The notes: generated by a model not told the origin, from the letters alone. A DNA stretch of 64,000 nt from Pseudomonas sp. UBA6562 (GCF_002434265.1 NZ_DJJS01000006.1:310001-374000), one strand, 5' to 3'. Counted from the stretch's first letter, positions 33,998-43,428 are shown. Numbers and translations: made by a program.

Positions 33998-35950
33998 ATG
34001 TTAGGACTACTGGACAGATTTCTCGGCAACCTCAGCGTGCGCGTCAAGCTCGCCCTGGGCTTCGCCACGGTGCTGCTGTTCACCCTGGTCACCACCCTCA
34101 GCGGCTGGCTGGCCTTGGACGACGCCATCGAAAGCTCGGAAAAGCTCATCCAGATCGGTCATTTCAGCGACTACAGCAAGGACCTGCGCAGCGAACGCAT
34201 CACCTACCGGGTGCTCGCCGACGAGGTCAGCCGCAAACAGATCGACAGCACCTTGGGGCGTCTCGATGCGCTGGCCGAAGACATGCAACGGCGCTACCAC
34301 GACCCCGAAGTGCAGCGCCTGATCGCCGATAAGCAACGGGATCTGCAGGCTTACCACAGCGCCTTCGCCACCCTGCAACAGCACGTCGCCGAGCGCCAGC
34401 AACTGCAGAAGGACCAGGCGCAGCAGGCCGACCGCCTGGCCGCCAGGCTCGATACCTTGCGCGAACGCCTGATGACGTTATTGGGCGAGTCCAGCGCCCC
34501 CAGCGCCTTGGAGCAAGCCACCAACCTGATCGACGGGCTGGCCCGCCATCTGGAAGTGGCCAACGAGCAGAGCCTGGCCGCCGCCTACCTAAGCGACCCA
34601 CTGGACACCTTCGAGCATGTCGGCCAAGCGGCTCTGACCAGTGCCGTCACGCAGATGCAGCAGATCGAGGCGGCCTTGGCCCAGACCCATCTGGAGCTGC
34701 CCAACGCGGCCACCCTGCCCGCCGCCATCGAAGCCTATCGCGCCGCCTTGTTGGCCTACGCCCGCAAGGCCATCGATGTGGAGCGCGTCCACAACAACCT
34801 GGAAACCCTGGGCATCCAGTTGATGGACTACAACAGGAGCATGGGCGAGCTGCAGACGCAGTTGCGCGACCAGGAGGCGGTGGCCGCGCGCAGCCTGATG
34901 ACAGTGATCGCCGTGCTGGCGCTGGCCATCGGGCTGCTGGCGGCATGGATCATCAGCTTGCAGATCACCCGCCCTCTCGATGTGGCCCTGGCCCAGGCCG
35001 GACGCATCGCCCAAGGCGACTTGGCGCCGCTGCACAGCGGCCCGCGCAGCGACGAGCTGGGCCGCTTGCAGCACAGCATGGGCGACATGACCGGCGGCCT
35101 GCGCGAGCTGATCGGTGGGCTTGAGGGCGGCGTCGAGCAGTTGTCGCGGGCCGTGCACGAATTGGCCACCGTCAGCGAAGCCACGCAGTTGCAGGCCAGC
35201 CAACAGCGCGAGGAAACCGAACAGGTGGCCACGGCCATGAACCAGATGAGCGCCACCGTGCACGAAGTGGCGCAGAACGCCGAGCAGGCGGCGCTGGCGG
35301 CGAGCCGTGCGGACCAGCAGGCGCAGGCCGGGGATCAGGTGGTCACGCAGTCGATCGCGCAGATCGAGGAGTTGGCCGGGCACATGGACGCCTGCCTGGC
35401 GGCCATGCGCCACTTGGCCGACGAGAGCCAGCGCATCGGCAGCATCCTCGAGGTCATCACCGCCGTGTCGCAGCAGACCAACCTCCTGGCCCTCAACGCC
35501 GCCATCGAAGCCGCGCGCGCCGGCGAGGCCGGGCGCGGTTTCGCCGTGGTCGCCGACGAGGTGCGCGGCCTGGCCCAGCGCACCCAGCAATCGACCGAGG
35601 AAATCGGCCAACTGATCGCCAGCCTGCACAGCGGCACCGAGAACGTCACCCACCTGCTCGACCACAGCAAACGCCTGACCGAGCAGAGCGTGGCCCTCAG
35701 CCGCCGGACGGGCGAGGCTCTGGGGCAGATCACCGAAACGGTGTCGAGCATCCAGGGCATGAACCAGCAGATCGCTACCGCGAGCGAAGAGCAGAGCGTG
35801 GTGGCCGAGCAGATCAACCGCAGCGTGATGGGCGTGCGCGAAGGCGCCGACCGCACCAGCGCCACCAGCGAGCAGACCGCTGCGGCCAGCGGCGCGTTGG
35901 AGATGCTCGGTCAGCAGTTGCGGGCGATGGTCGGCAAGTTCAGCTTGTGA
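33998..35950 (+). CDS. Methyl-accepting chemotaxis protein, second HBM-type paralogue
   Basis: A 650-residue chemoreceptor with the same plan as its neighbour: LSVRVKLALGFATVLLFTLVTTLSGW membrane helix, ~250-residue helical periplasmic domain, second helix near 300-320, HAMP, and signalling tip QQTNLLALNAAIEAARAGEAGRG near residue 490. The cytoplasmic halves of the two receptors are very similar (including MNQQIATA-EEQS), while the periplasmic halves differ strongly. This suggests a duplication followed by ligand divergence. Confidence 0.92.
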   Translation: MLGLLDRFLGNLSVRVKLALGFATVLLFTLVTTLSGWLALDDAIESSEKLIQIGHFSDYSKDLRSERITYRVLADEVSRKQIDSTLGRLDALAEDMQRRYHDPEVQRLIADKQRDLQAYHSAFATLQQHVAERQQLQKDQAQQADRLAARLDTLRERLMTLLGESSAPSALEQATNLIDGLARHLEVANEQSLAAAYLSDPLDTFEHVGQAALTSAVTQMQQIEAALAQTHLELPNAATLPAAIEAYRAALLAYARKAIDVERVHNNLETLGIQLMDYNRSMGELQTQLRDQEAVAARSLMTVIAVLALAIGLLAAWIISLQITRPLDVALAQAGRIAQGDLAPLHSGPRSDELGRLQHSMGDMTGGLRELIGGLEGGVEQLSRAVHELATVSEATQLQASQQREETEQVATAMNQMSATVHEVAQNAEQAALAASRADQQAQAGDQVVTQSIAQIEELAGHMDACLAAMRHLADESQRIGSILEVITAVSQQTNLLALNAAIEAARAGEAGRGFAVVADEVRGLAQRTQQSTEEIGQLIASLHSGTENVTHLLDHSKRLTEQSVALSRRTGEALGQITETVSSIQGMNQQIATASEEQSVVAEQINRSVMGVREGADRTSATSEQTAAASGALEMLGQQLRAMVGKFSL

Positions 35951-36046
35951 GCGCCGAGGTGGGTCGGCGAAGGCTTGCCGAATTGACGGCGGAACCGCAC
36001 GCGTGGAGGGCGTGGACGATGGGCGATGCTCTATGGGCTTTGTTTT

Positions 36047-36076
36047 CGAACGCCGACCGGTCTGGGCCGGCGTTCG
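36047..36076. terminator. Hairpin between convergent chemoreceptor and ABC genes
   Basis: CGAACGCCG (36047-36055) and CGGCGTTCG (36068-36076) form a 9-bp perfect stem between the chemoreceptor stop and the stop of the ABC ATPase gene. It has no downstream T-tract on either strand. Confidence 0.5.
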
Positions 36077-36082
36077 GGTCGA

Positions 36083-36817
36083 TCACAGCACCTGGCGCAG
36101 GAAGCTCTGCGCGCGCGGATCCTTCGGGGCGTCGAAGAAAGCGTTGGGCGCGGCATCTTCCAGCAGGCGGCCGTGGTCGAAGAACAGCACGCGGTCGGCC
36201 ACTTCGCGGGCGAAGCCCATCTCGTGGGTCACGCAGACCATGGTCATGCCTTCCAGGGCCAGGGTCTTCATCACGTCCAGCACTTCGCCGACCATCTCCG
36301 GGTCGAGCGCCGAGGTCGGCTCGTCGAACAGCATCACCTTCGGGTCCATGGCCAGGGCGCGAGCGATGGCCACCCGCTGCTGCTGGCCGCCCGAAAGGCG
36401 TGAGGGATACTCGTTGGCCTTCTCGCTGATGCCGACCTTGAGCAACAAGGCGCGGGCCCGGTCCTCGCGCTCGACCTTGCTGCGCTTGCGCACCACCTTC
36501 TGCGCCAGGCAGAGGTTTTCCAGCACGGTCATGTGCGGGAACAGGTTGAAATGCTGGAACACCATGCCCACCTCGCGGCGGTAGGCGTTGATGTCGGTCT
36601 TCGGGTCGTCGAGCTGCACGCCGTTGATGGCCACATGGCCGGCGTCGAAGCTCTCCAGGCCGTTGAGGCAGCGCAGGAAGGTCGACTTGCCCGAGCCCGA
36701 CGGGCCCAGCACCACCACCACTTCGCCCTTGCTCACCTGGGTGGTGACGTTGTCGACCGCGCGTACCACCTGGCCGCGGGTATCGAACACTTTCAGCAGG
36801 TCACGGACTTCAATCAC
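36083..36817 (-). CDS. Polar amino-acid ABC transporter, ATP-binding protein
   Basis: A 244-residue ATPase of the GlnQ/HisP type. Walker A GPSGSGKST, Q-loop VGMVFQHFNLFPHMTVLEN, signature LSGGQQQRVAIARAL, Walker B KVMLFDEPTSALDPE, H-loop CVTHEM. I chose GTG 36817 (VIEVRDLLKVF) over TTG 36826, since GGAGG sits about 10 bases ahead of the GTG but too close to the TTG. It overlaps the permease stop by 8 bp. Confidence 0.94.
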   Translation of the reverse strand: MIEVRDLLKVFDTRGQVVRAVDNVTTQVSKGEVVVVLGPSGSGKSTFLRCLNGLESFDAGHVAINGVQLDDPKTDINAYRREVGMVFQHFNLFPHMTVLENLCLAQKVVRKRSKVEREDRARALLLKVGISEKANEYPSRLSGGQQQRVAIARALAMDPKVMLFDEPTSALDPEMVGEVLDVMKTLALEGMTMVCVTHEMGFAREVADRVLFFDHGRLLEDAAPNAFFDAPKDPRAQSFLRQVL

Positions 36818-37772
36818 TTTGCGCAAGCCTCCGCTCGAGCCGGCTGGCCAGGTGCGACAGCGGCAGGTTGATCAGCAGGTACAGACCGGCCACGCAGAAC
36901 CAGATCTCGAAAGTGGAGAACGAGGTGGTGATGGCCTCGCGCCCGCTCTTGGTCAGCTCGGTGATGGCGATCACCGACACCAGGGAGGTGTCCTTGACCA
37001 GGCTGATGAACTGCCCCGCCAGCGGCGGCAACACGCGCTTGAACGCCTGGGGCAGGATCACGTGGCGCATCGACTGGCTGGCGTTCAGACCCAGCGAGCG
37101 CGCCGCTTCGTTCTGCCCGCGGGCGATCGACTGCACGCCGGCACGCACGATCTCAGCCACGTAGGCGCCGGTGAACAGTGCCAGCGCAGCGACTCCGGCG
37201 AACTCGCGGGACAGGTTCAGCACCGTGCCGATGAAGAAATAGAAGATGAAGATCTGCACCAGCAGCGGCGTGCCGCGCACCAGCTCCACGTACACCGTCG
37301 ACAGGTCGCGCAGGGTCGGGTTGTTCGACAAACGGCACAGCCCGGCGAACAGGCCGATCACCAGACCGAACGCCCCGGACACCACCGACAGCCACAGGGT
37401 GGTCCACAGGCCCCAGGCCAAGGGGCCGGCCGCCCAGTGGCGGGTCACGCCCAAGGCATCGCCCTCGGCCACGTCGTCGCCGCGGCTGAGCAGCACACTG
37501 TCGGCCTGCACCTGCACGTGCTGCACCTCGCCGTCTTCGGTCTTCACCGTCAGTGTGGCCTGGCTGCCGGACACGGCGATGTCCTGCACGGTGCCGAAAC
37601 CGGTAGCGCGTTGGGTTTCTTCGGCCTGGTAGGCGAAATACTGCGGCACCCGGTTCCAGCGCCATTCGTAGGACATCATCGAGGTGGCCAGGTACAGGCT
37701 GATCGCCAGACCCACCAGCACGAGCGCAGTGAGCCCATGCCAGGGCCACTGGGCTTTTTTATGTTTGATCAA
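36810..37772 (-). CDS. Polar amino-acid ABC transporter permease with periplasmic insertion
   Basis: A 320-residue permease of the HisM/GlnP kind. The EAA loop is clear (YVAEIVRAGVQSIARGQNEAARSLGLNASQSMRHVILPQAF). Between the first helix (residues ~13-30) and second helix (~115) is an extra ~75-residue region rich in beta-type residues (GTVQDIAVSGSQATLTVKT through LLSRGDDVAEGDALGV) that most such permeases lack. The start is TTG 37772, with GGAG 9 bases ahead; no ATG matches. It carries the substrate across the membrane with the adjacent ATPase. Confidence 0.88.
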   Translation of the reverse strand: MIKHKKAQWPWHGLTALVLVGLAISLYLATSMMSYEWRWNRVPQYFAYQAEETQRATGFGTVQDIAVSGSQATLTVKTEDGEVQHVQVQADSVLLSRGDDVAEGDALGVTRHWAAGPLAWGLWTTLWLSVVSGAFGLVIGLFAGLCRLSNNPTLRDLSTVYVELVRGTPLLVQIFIFYFFIGTVLNLSREFAGVAALALFTGAYVAEIVRAGVQSIARGQNEAARSLGLNASQSMRHVILPQAFKRVLPPLAGQFISLVKDTSLVSVIAITELTKSGREAITTSFSTFEIWFCVAGLYLLINLPLSHLASRLERRLAQSD

Positions 37773-37783
37773 AAAGGTGCTCC

Positions 37784-37813
37784 AAAAAACGAGACGCCGA
37801 GCGGGGCTCGGCG
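37784..37813 (-). terminator. Terminator between binding-protein and permease genes
   Basis: On the minus strand CGCCGAGC-CCC-GCTCGGCG (37813 to 37795) is followed by TCTCGTTTTTT, a good intrinsic terminator. It lies after the binding-protein gene and just before the permease ribosome site, so most transcripts should stop here, giving excess binding protein. Confidence 0.75.
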
Positions 37814-37832
37814 GTTAGCGGCGAGTGGCACG

Positions 37833-37864
37833 CACCCACAGGGGGCAATTCGCCTCTGTGGGTG
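37833..37864 (-). repeat. Stem-loop after the binding-protein gene
   Basis: CACCCACAG (37833-37841) pairs with CTGTGGGTG (37856-37864). It lies 36 bp past the binding-protein stop and may protect its mRNA 3' end. It precedes the terminator on the same transcript. Confidence 0.6.
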
Positions 37865-37900
37865 ACGCGCCGCAGATTGCCTGCCGCCAGCGCGCGGCGC

Positions 37901-38701
37901 TTATTCCATTTCCTTCAGCCAGTCCTTGTTCTTGAACCACTTGTCGTGGATCCGATCGTAGGTGCCGTCGTGCTTGATCTGGTGCAGGAAGTTGTTGATG
38001 AAGTTGATGCTGTCGTAGTCACCTTTCTTCAGGCCGAAGGCCAGCGGTTCGAAGGTGAAGGGTTCTTCGAGGAACAGCAGCTTGCCGGCGCCGGCCTTTT
38101 CCACCGCGACCACGTTGTACGGCGCGTCGTAGACGAAGGCATCGGCCTTGCCGTTGACCACGTCCATGACCGCTTCCTGTTCGTTGTCGTAACCGTGGTA
38201 CTGGGCCTTGCCGATCAGCTTCTTGGCGATCATTTCGCCGGTGGTGCCGAGCTTGGAGGTCAGGCGGTACTTGTCGCTGTTGAGGTCTTTGTAGGACTTG
38301 ATCTCGCCTTGCAGCTCCTTGCGGATCAGCAGAGTCTGGCCCACCACGATGAAGGGTTCGCTGAAGTTCAGGCGCAGGTTGCGTTCCTGGGTCAGGGTCA
38401 TGCCGCTGCCGATCATGTCGAACTTGCCGGTGATCAGCGCTGGAATGATGCCATCGTAGGCCGTGGAGACGGTTTCCAGTTTGACGCCCATGGACTTGGC
38501 CATGGCCTTGAGGATATCGACTTCGAAGCCGATGATCTCGCCGCGCTTGTTGGTCATCTCGAACGGCATGTAGGTCGGGTCCATGCCCACCCGCAACGTG
38601 CCGCGCTTGACCGCGTCGTCGATGGCGCCGGCCTGCGCACAGGCCACTGCGGCCAGCGCCGTGACGCCCACGAGCAGGCGCGAAAGATAGTGCTTGATCA
38701 T
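37901..38701 (-). CDS. Polar amino-acid ABC transporter, substrate-binding protein
   Basis: A 266-residue periplasmic binding protein with signal peptide (MIKHYLSRLLVGVTALAAVA, cut near AQAGA). The family-3 signature GFEVDILKAMAKSMGVKLE and ligand-site segments IGSGMTLTQERNLRLNFSEPF and KLGTTGEMIAKKL are clear. P. aeruginosa has the same cluster next to a chemoreceptor (PA5074-5076); I recall the binding protein there being glutamine-specific, but the ligand here is unproven. It is the first gene of the operon. Confidence 0.92.
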   Translation of the reverse strand: MIKHYLSRLLVGVTALAAVACAQAGAIDDAVKRGTLRVGMDPTYMPFEMTNKRGEIIGFEVDILKAMAKSMGVKLETVSTAYDGIIPALITGKFDMIGSGMTLTQERNLRLNFSEPFIVVGQTLLIRKELQGEIKSYKDLNSDKYRLTSKLGTTGEMIAKKLIGKAQYHGYDNEQEAVMDVVNGKADAFVYDAPYNVVAVEKAGAGKLLFLEEPFTFEPLAFGLKKGDYDSINFINNFLHQIKHDGTYDRIHDKWFKNKDWLKEME

Positions 38702-38876
38702 TACCAGGTTCCCCAGCGAGAAAAGAAGCGAGTCTTATTGTTGGCGCGGCCGTAAACCCGCGCGGCGCGACGGACAGCGATGCTAACGCATGGCGGGCCT
38801 GCAAGTCACTGCAAGAGCCGCCGGCCGGCACGCGTGTTTGGCTGCGATGGGCGGCCGCTTTCGCCGGCCCGCATGC

Positions 38877-38915
38877 AAAAACGCCTGGGGCCTGCATGTG
38901 CAGGCCCCAGGCGTT
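38877..38915 (-). terminator. Strong terminator after opgGH
   Basis: A perfect 17-bp stem with a 2-base loop (arms 38880-38896 and 38899-38915) lies just after the opgH stop and is followed on the minus strand by TTTTT. It isolates opgGH from the ABC operon. Confidence 0.9.
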
Positions 38916-38933
38916 GGGTACGACCGCTGTGGA

Positions 38934-41489
38934 TCAGGCGCCGACCAGGCCGGCTTGCGCTTGCGAAGGCAGCGCGTGCGGGTCGCTGGCGACCGAGCTG
39001 CGCCAGGCGTCGATCCAAGCCGCGTTCTGCTCGGCCCAGACCCGCTCGTGCAGGCGCGACAGGGCGACCGGGTCGCTGAGCAAGGCCAGGCGGGTCGCCA
39101 GGTCGGTGCCTTTGGGCCCGGCCTCCAGCGCCTTGGCGATGCGCTCGCCGCGCAGTCGTTCGATGGCGGCCGACTGCCCGTGACGCGCCGTGCCCATGGC
39201 ACAGGCCAAGGCGTTCTGGCGTGGGTCGACCACAGCGCGCACGAAGCCGTCACGCAACGCGTGCCAACGGTTTTCGTGGGCGTACTGGTCGGTGGCCAGC
39301 AGTTCGGCAGGCGTGGCGTATTCCTCGGGGATCAGGAACAGCTTCTCGTCCTTGGCCTTCAGACCCAGGTTGGTACGGCTGGAGATCACCGACACCGGGA
39401 TCGACAGCACCAGGGAACCGACGATCGGCGCCAGCCACCACAGGAAGCTCGGGTTCAGCCACGCCACCAGCCCGGCCCAGGCGAAGCCCAGCAGGGTTTG
39501 TGGACCATGCCGACGTATCGCTTCGCTCCAAGGGGTGGAGTCGTCGTCACGCTGCGGCGAGTTCCAGGTCGCGGCCCAGCCGAGGAACGCGGCCAGCACG
39601 AAGCGCGTGTGGAAGATCATCCGCACCGGCGCCAGCAGCATGGAGAACAGCATCTCCATCAGCATGGACAAGGTGACCTTGATCCGCCCACCGAAGCCCA
39701 CCGAGCCCTTGGCCCAGATCAGGATGACGCTGAGCAGCTTGGGCAGGAACAGCAGCACCACGGTGGTGGAGAACAGCGCGATGGCTTTCTCCGGGTGCCA
39801 TTGCGGCCACAGCGGATAGAGCTGGAAGGGTTCGAGGAAGTACTGCGGCTCCATCAACGTGTTGGTCGCCAGCAAGGCGGTGGACAACACCAGGAAGAAG
39901 AACCACAGCGGCGCCGACAGGTACGACATCACGCCGGTGAGGAACACCGCACGGTGTACCGGGTGCATGCCCTTGACCAGGAACAGGCGGAAGTTCATCA
40001 GGTTGCCGTGGCACCAACGCCGGTCGCGCTTGAGCTCGTCGAGCAGGTTCGGCGGCAGTTCTTCGTAGCTGCCCGGCAGGTCGTAGGCGATCCACACGCC
40101 CCAGCCGGCGCGGCGCATCAGCGCGGCTTCGACGAAGTCGTGGGACAGGATCGCACCGGCGAAGGCACCCTTGCCCGGCAACGGCGCCAGGGCGCAGTGC
40201 TCGATGAAGGGCTTCATGCGAATGATCGCGTTGTGCCCCCAGTAGTGCGATTCGCCCAACTGCCAGAAGTGCAGACCGGCGGTGAACAGCGGGCCGTAGA
40301 CGCGGGTGGCGAACTGCTGCATGCGCGCGTACAGCGTGTCCATGCCCGAGGCACGCGGCGCCGACTGGATGATGCCAGCGTCCGGGTTGGCCTCCATCAG
40401 GCGCACCAGGCTGGTCAGGCAATCGCCGCTCATTACGCTGTCGGCGTCAAGCACCACCATGTACTTGTAGGCGCCGCCCCAGCGACGGCAGAAGTCGTCG
40501 AGGTTACCGCTCTTGCGTTTGACCCGGCGGCGACGGCGGCGATAGAAGATGTGCCCGAAGCCTTTGGCCTCGCGGCAGACTTCCAGCCAGGCCTTCTGTT
40601 CGGCCACGGCGATGTCGGTGTCGTTGGTGTCGCTGAGTACGAAGAAATCGAAGCGGTCAAGGTTGCCGGTAGCAGCCACCGATTCGAAGGTGGCGCGCAG
40701 ACCGGCGAACACCCGTGGCACGTCTTCGTTGCAGATCGGCATGACGATGGCGGTGCGTGCCTCGGCGCCGATCGGCTCGTTGCCGGCGCTGCTGCCGGAG
40801 ATCTTGTACTTGTCGCGCCCGGTGAGCAGCTCCAGGAAGCCCATCAGCGCCGTCCAGAAGCCCGCCGACACCCAGCAGAAGAGGATGCCGAACAGGATCA
40901 GGATGGAGGTCTGCAAGGCATACGGCCAGACCTGGACGATGGTGTCCCAGATCGGCTGCGAGGTGATCTCGTCGAGATCGACGAACGACCAGCCCTGGTA
41001 AGGCAGGATGCCTTTCATGTACCAGCCGGCGACCAGCGTCTGGCCGATCATCAGCGTCAGCAGGATGTAGCGGCGGATCGAGCCGACCGTGCGCCAGCGC
41101 GCCACCGGCAGCTCGCGCTTGGGCGGCTGCGGGGCGTTGGTGCGACCGGTCATGCGCCGCCAGATGCGTACCAGGATGTTGGTGCGCCAGGGCTCGGGCA
41201 GTACCCGCGTGCGCTGGATGGGCGGCGCGATCTTCAGGCTCAAGCGGCCATTGGCGTCGACGCCGAGCATCTCGGCGTCTTCCAGTTCGGCTGCACTGCC
41301 CGCCGTCAGGCGCGCGGCGACCGAGGCCTGGGCGGCTTCGCCAGGTTCGGCCAGAGGCTGCTCGGCGAGGCGCTGATGCAGCTCGCTGAAGGAGGTGCAG
41401 CCGGCCAGTTCGGCCCGCTGCTCATCGTTCAACGGCAGGTGCGCCAGGTACTCGCTCAGCGGTACCGGTGTTGCGTTCGGGTTACTCAT
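38934..41489 (-). CDS. opgH: Glucans biosynthesis glucosyltransferase OpgH
   Basis: OpgH builds the beta-1,2 backbone of osmoregulated periplasmic glucans from UDP-glucose and exports it. The 851-residue inner-membrane protein has a long N-terminal cytoplasmic region, several membrane helices, and a GT2 domain about residues 240-500 with IVMPICNEDVPRVFAG, the DADSVMSGD metal motif and KRDRRWCHGNLMNF. Its start overlaps the opgG stop by 8 bp. OPG mutants in pseudomonads are typically altered in motility, biofilm or virulence. Confidence 0.97.
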   Translation of the reverse strand: MSNPNATPVPLSEYLAHLPLNDEQRAELAGCTSFSELHQRLAEQPLAEPGEAAQASVAARLTAGSAAELEDAEMLGVDANGRLSLKIAPPIQRTRVLPEPWRTNILVRIWRRMTGRTNAPQPPKRELPVARWRTVGSIRRYILLTLMIGQTLVAGWYMKGILPYQGWSFVDLDEITSQPIWDTIVQVWPYALQTSILILFGILFCWVSAGFWTALMGFLELLTGRDKYKISGSSAGNEPIGAEARTAIVMPICNEDVPRVFAGLRATFESVAATGNLDRFDFFVLSDTNDTDIAVAEQKAWLEVCREAKGFGHIFYRRRRRRVKRKSGNLDDFCRRWGGAYKYMVVLDADSVMSGDCLTSLVRLMEANPDAGIIQSAPRASGMDTLYARMQQFATRVYGPLFTAGLHFWQLGESHYWGHNAIIRMKPFIEHCALAPLPGKGAFAGAILSHDFVEAALMRRAGWGVWIAYDLPGSYEELPPNLLDELKRDRRWCHGNLMNFRLFLVKGMHPVHRAVFLTGVMSYLSAPLWFFFLVLSTALLATNTLMEPQYFLEPFQLYPLWPQWHPEKAIALFSTTVVLLFLPKLLSVILIWAKGSVGFGGRIKVTLSMLMEMLFSMLLAPVRMIFHTRFVLAAFLGWAATWNSPQRDDDSTPWSEAIRRHGPQTLLGFAWAGLVAWLNPSFLWWLAPIVGSLVLSIPVSVISSRTNLGLKAKDEKLFLIPEEYATPAELLATDQYAHENRWHALRDGFVRAVVDPRQNALACAMGTARHGQSAAIERLRGERIAKALEAGPKGTDLATRLALLSDPVALSRLHERVWAEQNAAWIDAWRSSVASDPHALPSQAQAGLVGA

Positions 41490-43203
41490 CGGCAGGCAAC
41501 TGATAGGTCCAGGTCTCGGTCAACACCTTCTCGGTGGTGGCCGGTGCTTCTTGAGCGGCGGCATCGGCGGCAGGCTGTTCGGCGGCCGCGTGTTGCTCGG
41601 CAGCCTTGACGTGCTTGCCAGTGGCTTTGGCCGGCTTGGTGTCCTTGGCCGGCTTGGGCGCTTCGACCGGCACGTCACGTACCAGCGCCGCGCGCATTTC
41701 GGTGGACTTGTTCGGGTCTTTGACCTTCAGGCGCAGCGTCAGGCGCCAGCCCTTGGTTTCAGGGTTGTAGCGCAGGTTGTTCTCGGCCACTTCGGCGTTG
41801 TCGCCGACGCTGACCTGGCTGCGCACGCCGCTGTCTTCAGACAAGGCCGCCAAGGTGGGACCGGCGAAATCGACCAGGAACGCGACGCTGCCGTCGGGCT
41901 GGCGGATCAGGTTGGACTGCTTGACGTCGCCGGTCGAACGCATGGTCTGCTCGACCCGGCCCAGGTCCTGAGCCTGGAACTTGGGCTCGTCCATGGTGAA
42001 GTGCAGGCGATAGTCGTGGTCGATCGAAGTACCGGGCTCAGGACGTTTTTCCGGGCTCCAGTAGGCGACGATGTTGTCGTTGGTTTCGTCGGCGGTGGGG
42101 ATCTCGACCAGATCGACGGTGCCTTTGCCCCAATCGCCTACCGGTTCGATCCAGGCGCTAGGACGCTTGTGGTAGTTGTCGTCGAGGTCTTCGTAGTCCT
42201 TGAAGTCGCGGTGACGCTGCATCAGACCGAAGCCGCGCGGATTCTCCACGCTGAAGTTGCTGACGGCCAGGTGCTTGGGGTTGTTCAGCGGGCGCCACAG
42301 CCACTCGCCGTTGCCGCCATGGATCGCCAGGCCTTCGGAGTCGTGCAGGGCCGGGCGGTAGTTGAGCACTTTGGACGGCTGGTTGGGGCCGAACAGGTAC
42401 ATGCTGGTCAGTGGCGCGATGCCCAGGCGGGTGACCTGGTCACGCAGGAACACGCGGGATTTGACGTCGACCACGGTGTCGGTGCCCGGACGCAGGGTCA
42501 GCTTGTAGGCGCCGGTGGAACGCGGCGAGTCGAGCAGCGCGTAGATAACCAGGTGCTTGTCGGTCGGTTTGGGCTTCTCGACCCAGAACTCGGTGAAGCG
42601 CGGGAATTCTTCGCCCGACGGCAGTGCGGTGTCGATGGCCAGGCCACGGGCCGACAGGCCATACGCCTGGCCCTTGCCGACCACGCGGAAGTAGCTGGCC
42701 CCGAGCAGGGTCATGATTTCGTCCTGCTTGTCGGCCTGGTTGATCGGGTACAGCACGCGGAAACCGGCGTAGCCGAGGTTTTCCGTGCTCTTGGCGTCGT
42801 GCTGCACGTCACCGAAGTCGAAGCGGCTCGGGTCGTACTTGATTTCCTCAACCGTGCTGGCGGTGACTTCGTTGATTTTCACCGGCGTGTCGAAGTGCAT
42901 GCCCTGGTGGTAGAACGACAGCTTGAAGGGGGTCTTGTCCGCGCTCCACTCGGCCTTTTCCTGAAGGAAGCGGATCTTCTGGTAGTCAGCGAACTTCATG
43001 TCGCGGAACACCGCCGGCAGATTGCTCTTCGGTGCTTCGTACTTCTGACCGGCCAGGTCCTTGGCCTTGGACGCTACGTCGTCCAGGTTGAAGGCCCACA
43101 GCTGGCCGGCGCTCATCAGGCCGACCAAAGCGGCACCGGCCATGACGACCTGGCGCAACCGTTTGCTGGAAATTCTGGGTGAACCACAGGGACTTACGAT
43201 CAC
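41482..43203 (-). CDS. opgG: Periplasmic glucan biosynthesis protein OpgG
   Basis: OpgG acts in the periplasm on nascent glucans, probably branching or trimming them. The 573-residue protein has a signal peptide (RLRQVVMAGAALVGLMSAGQLWA|FNLDDV) and the family core (FGDVQHDAKSTENLGYAGFRVLYPIN, RGLAIDTALPSGEEFPRFTEFW, RPALHDSEGLAIHGGNGEWLWRPLNNP). A 50-residue Ala/Lys-rich tail (KPAKDTKPAKATGKHVKAAEQ) follows the core. GTG 43203 is preferred over the upstream in-frame ATGs because the signal peptide and a GAGGG ribosome site fit it. Confidence 0.94.
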   Translation of the reverse strand: MIVSPCGSPRISSKRLRQVVMAGAALVGLMSAGQLWAFNLDDVASKAKDLAGQKYEAPKSNLPAVFRDMKFADYQKIRFLQEKAEWSADKTPFKLSFYHQGMHFDTPVKINEVTASTVEEIKYDPSRFDFGDVQHDAKSTENLGYAGFRVLYPINQADKQDEIMTLLGASYFRVVGKGQAYGLSARGLAIDTALPSGEEFPRFTEFWVEKPKPTDKHLVIYALLDSPRSTGAYKLTLRPGTDTVVDVKSRVFLRDQVTRLGIAPLTSMYLFGPNQPSKVLNYRPALHDSEGLAIHGGNGEWLWRPLNNPKHLAVSNFSVENPRGFGLMQRHRDFKDYEDLDDNYHKRPSAWIEPVGDWGKGTVDLVEIPTADETNDNIVAYWSPEKRPEPGTSIDHDYRLHFTMDEPKFQAQDLGRVEQTMRSTGDVKQSNLIRQPDGSVAFLVDFAGPTLAALSEDSGVRSQVSVGDNAEVAENNLRYNPETKGWRLTLRLKVKDPNKSTEMRAALVRDVPVEAPKPAKDTKPAKATGKHVKAAEQHAAAEQPAADAAAQEAPATTEKVLTETWTYQLPADE

Positions 43204-43428
43204 GAGCAACCCTCGCCGAAAACAGATCATGAAACCAACGGCCAGCGACAATTGCCGGGTTGGCGAGCACTGTTCGGACCCCGTAAGGGCGCAATGATTC
43301 CCCAGACGGATTCCAGACAGCACTCGAGTCAAAGTCAAACGAACCCGCGGACGCGGATTCTTACAGCGCGCGATTATCTAGCAGGCCGCGTTACAACGCA
43401 TCAGGCCAGCAGAACTATTTATCGTAGG

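Noticed and set aside
38790..41609. Plus-strand frame of 939 codons opposite opgH
   Set aside because: The opposite strand encodes intact OpgH with clear motifs; the antisense product has no recognisable domain and is a His/Gln/Arg-rich shadow.
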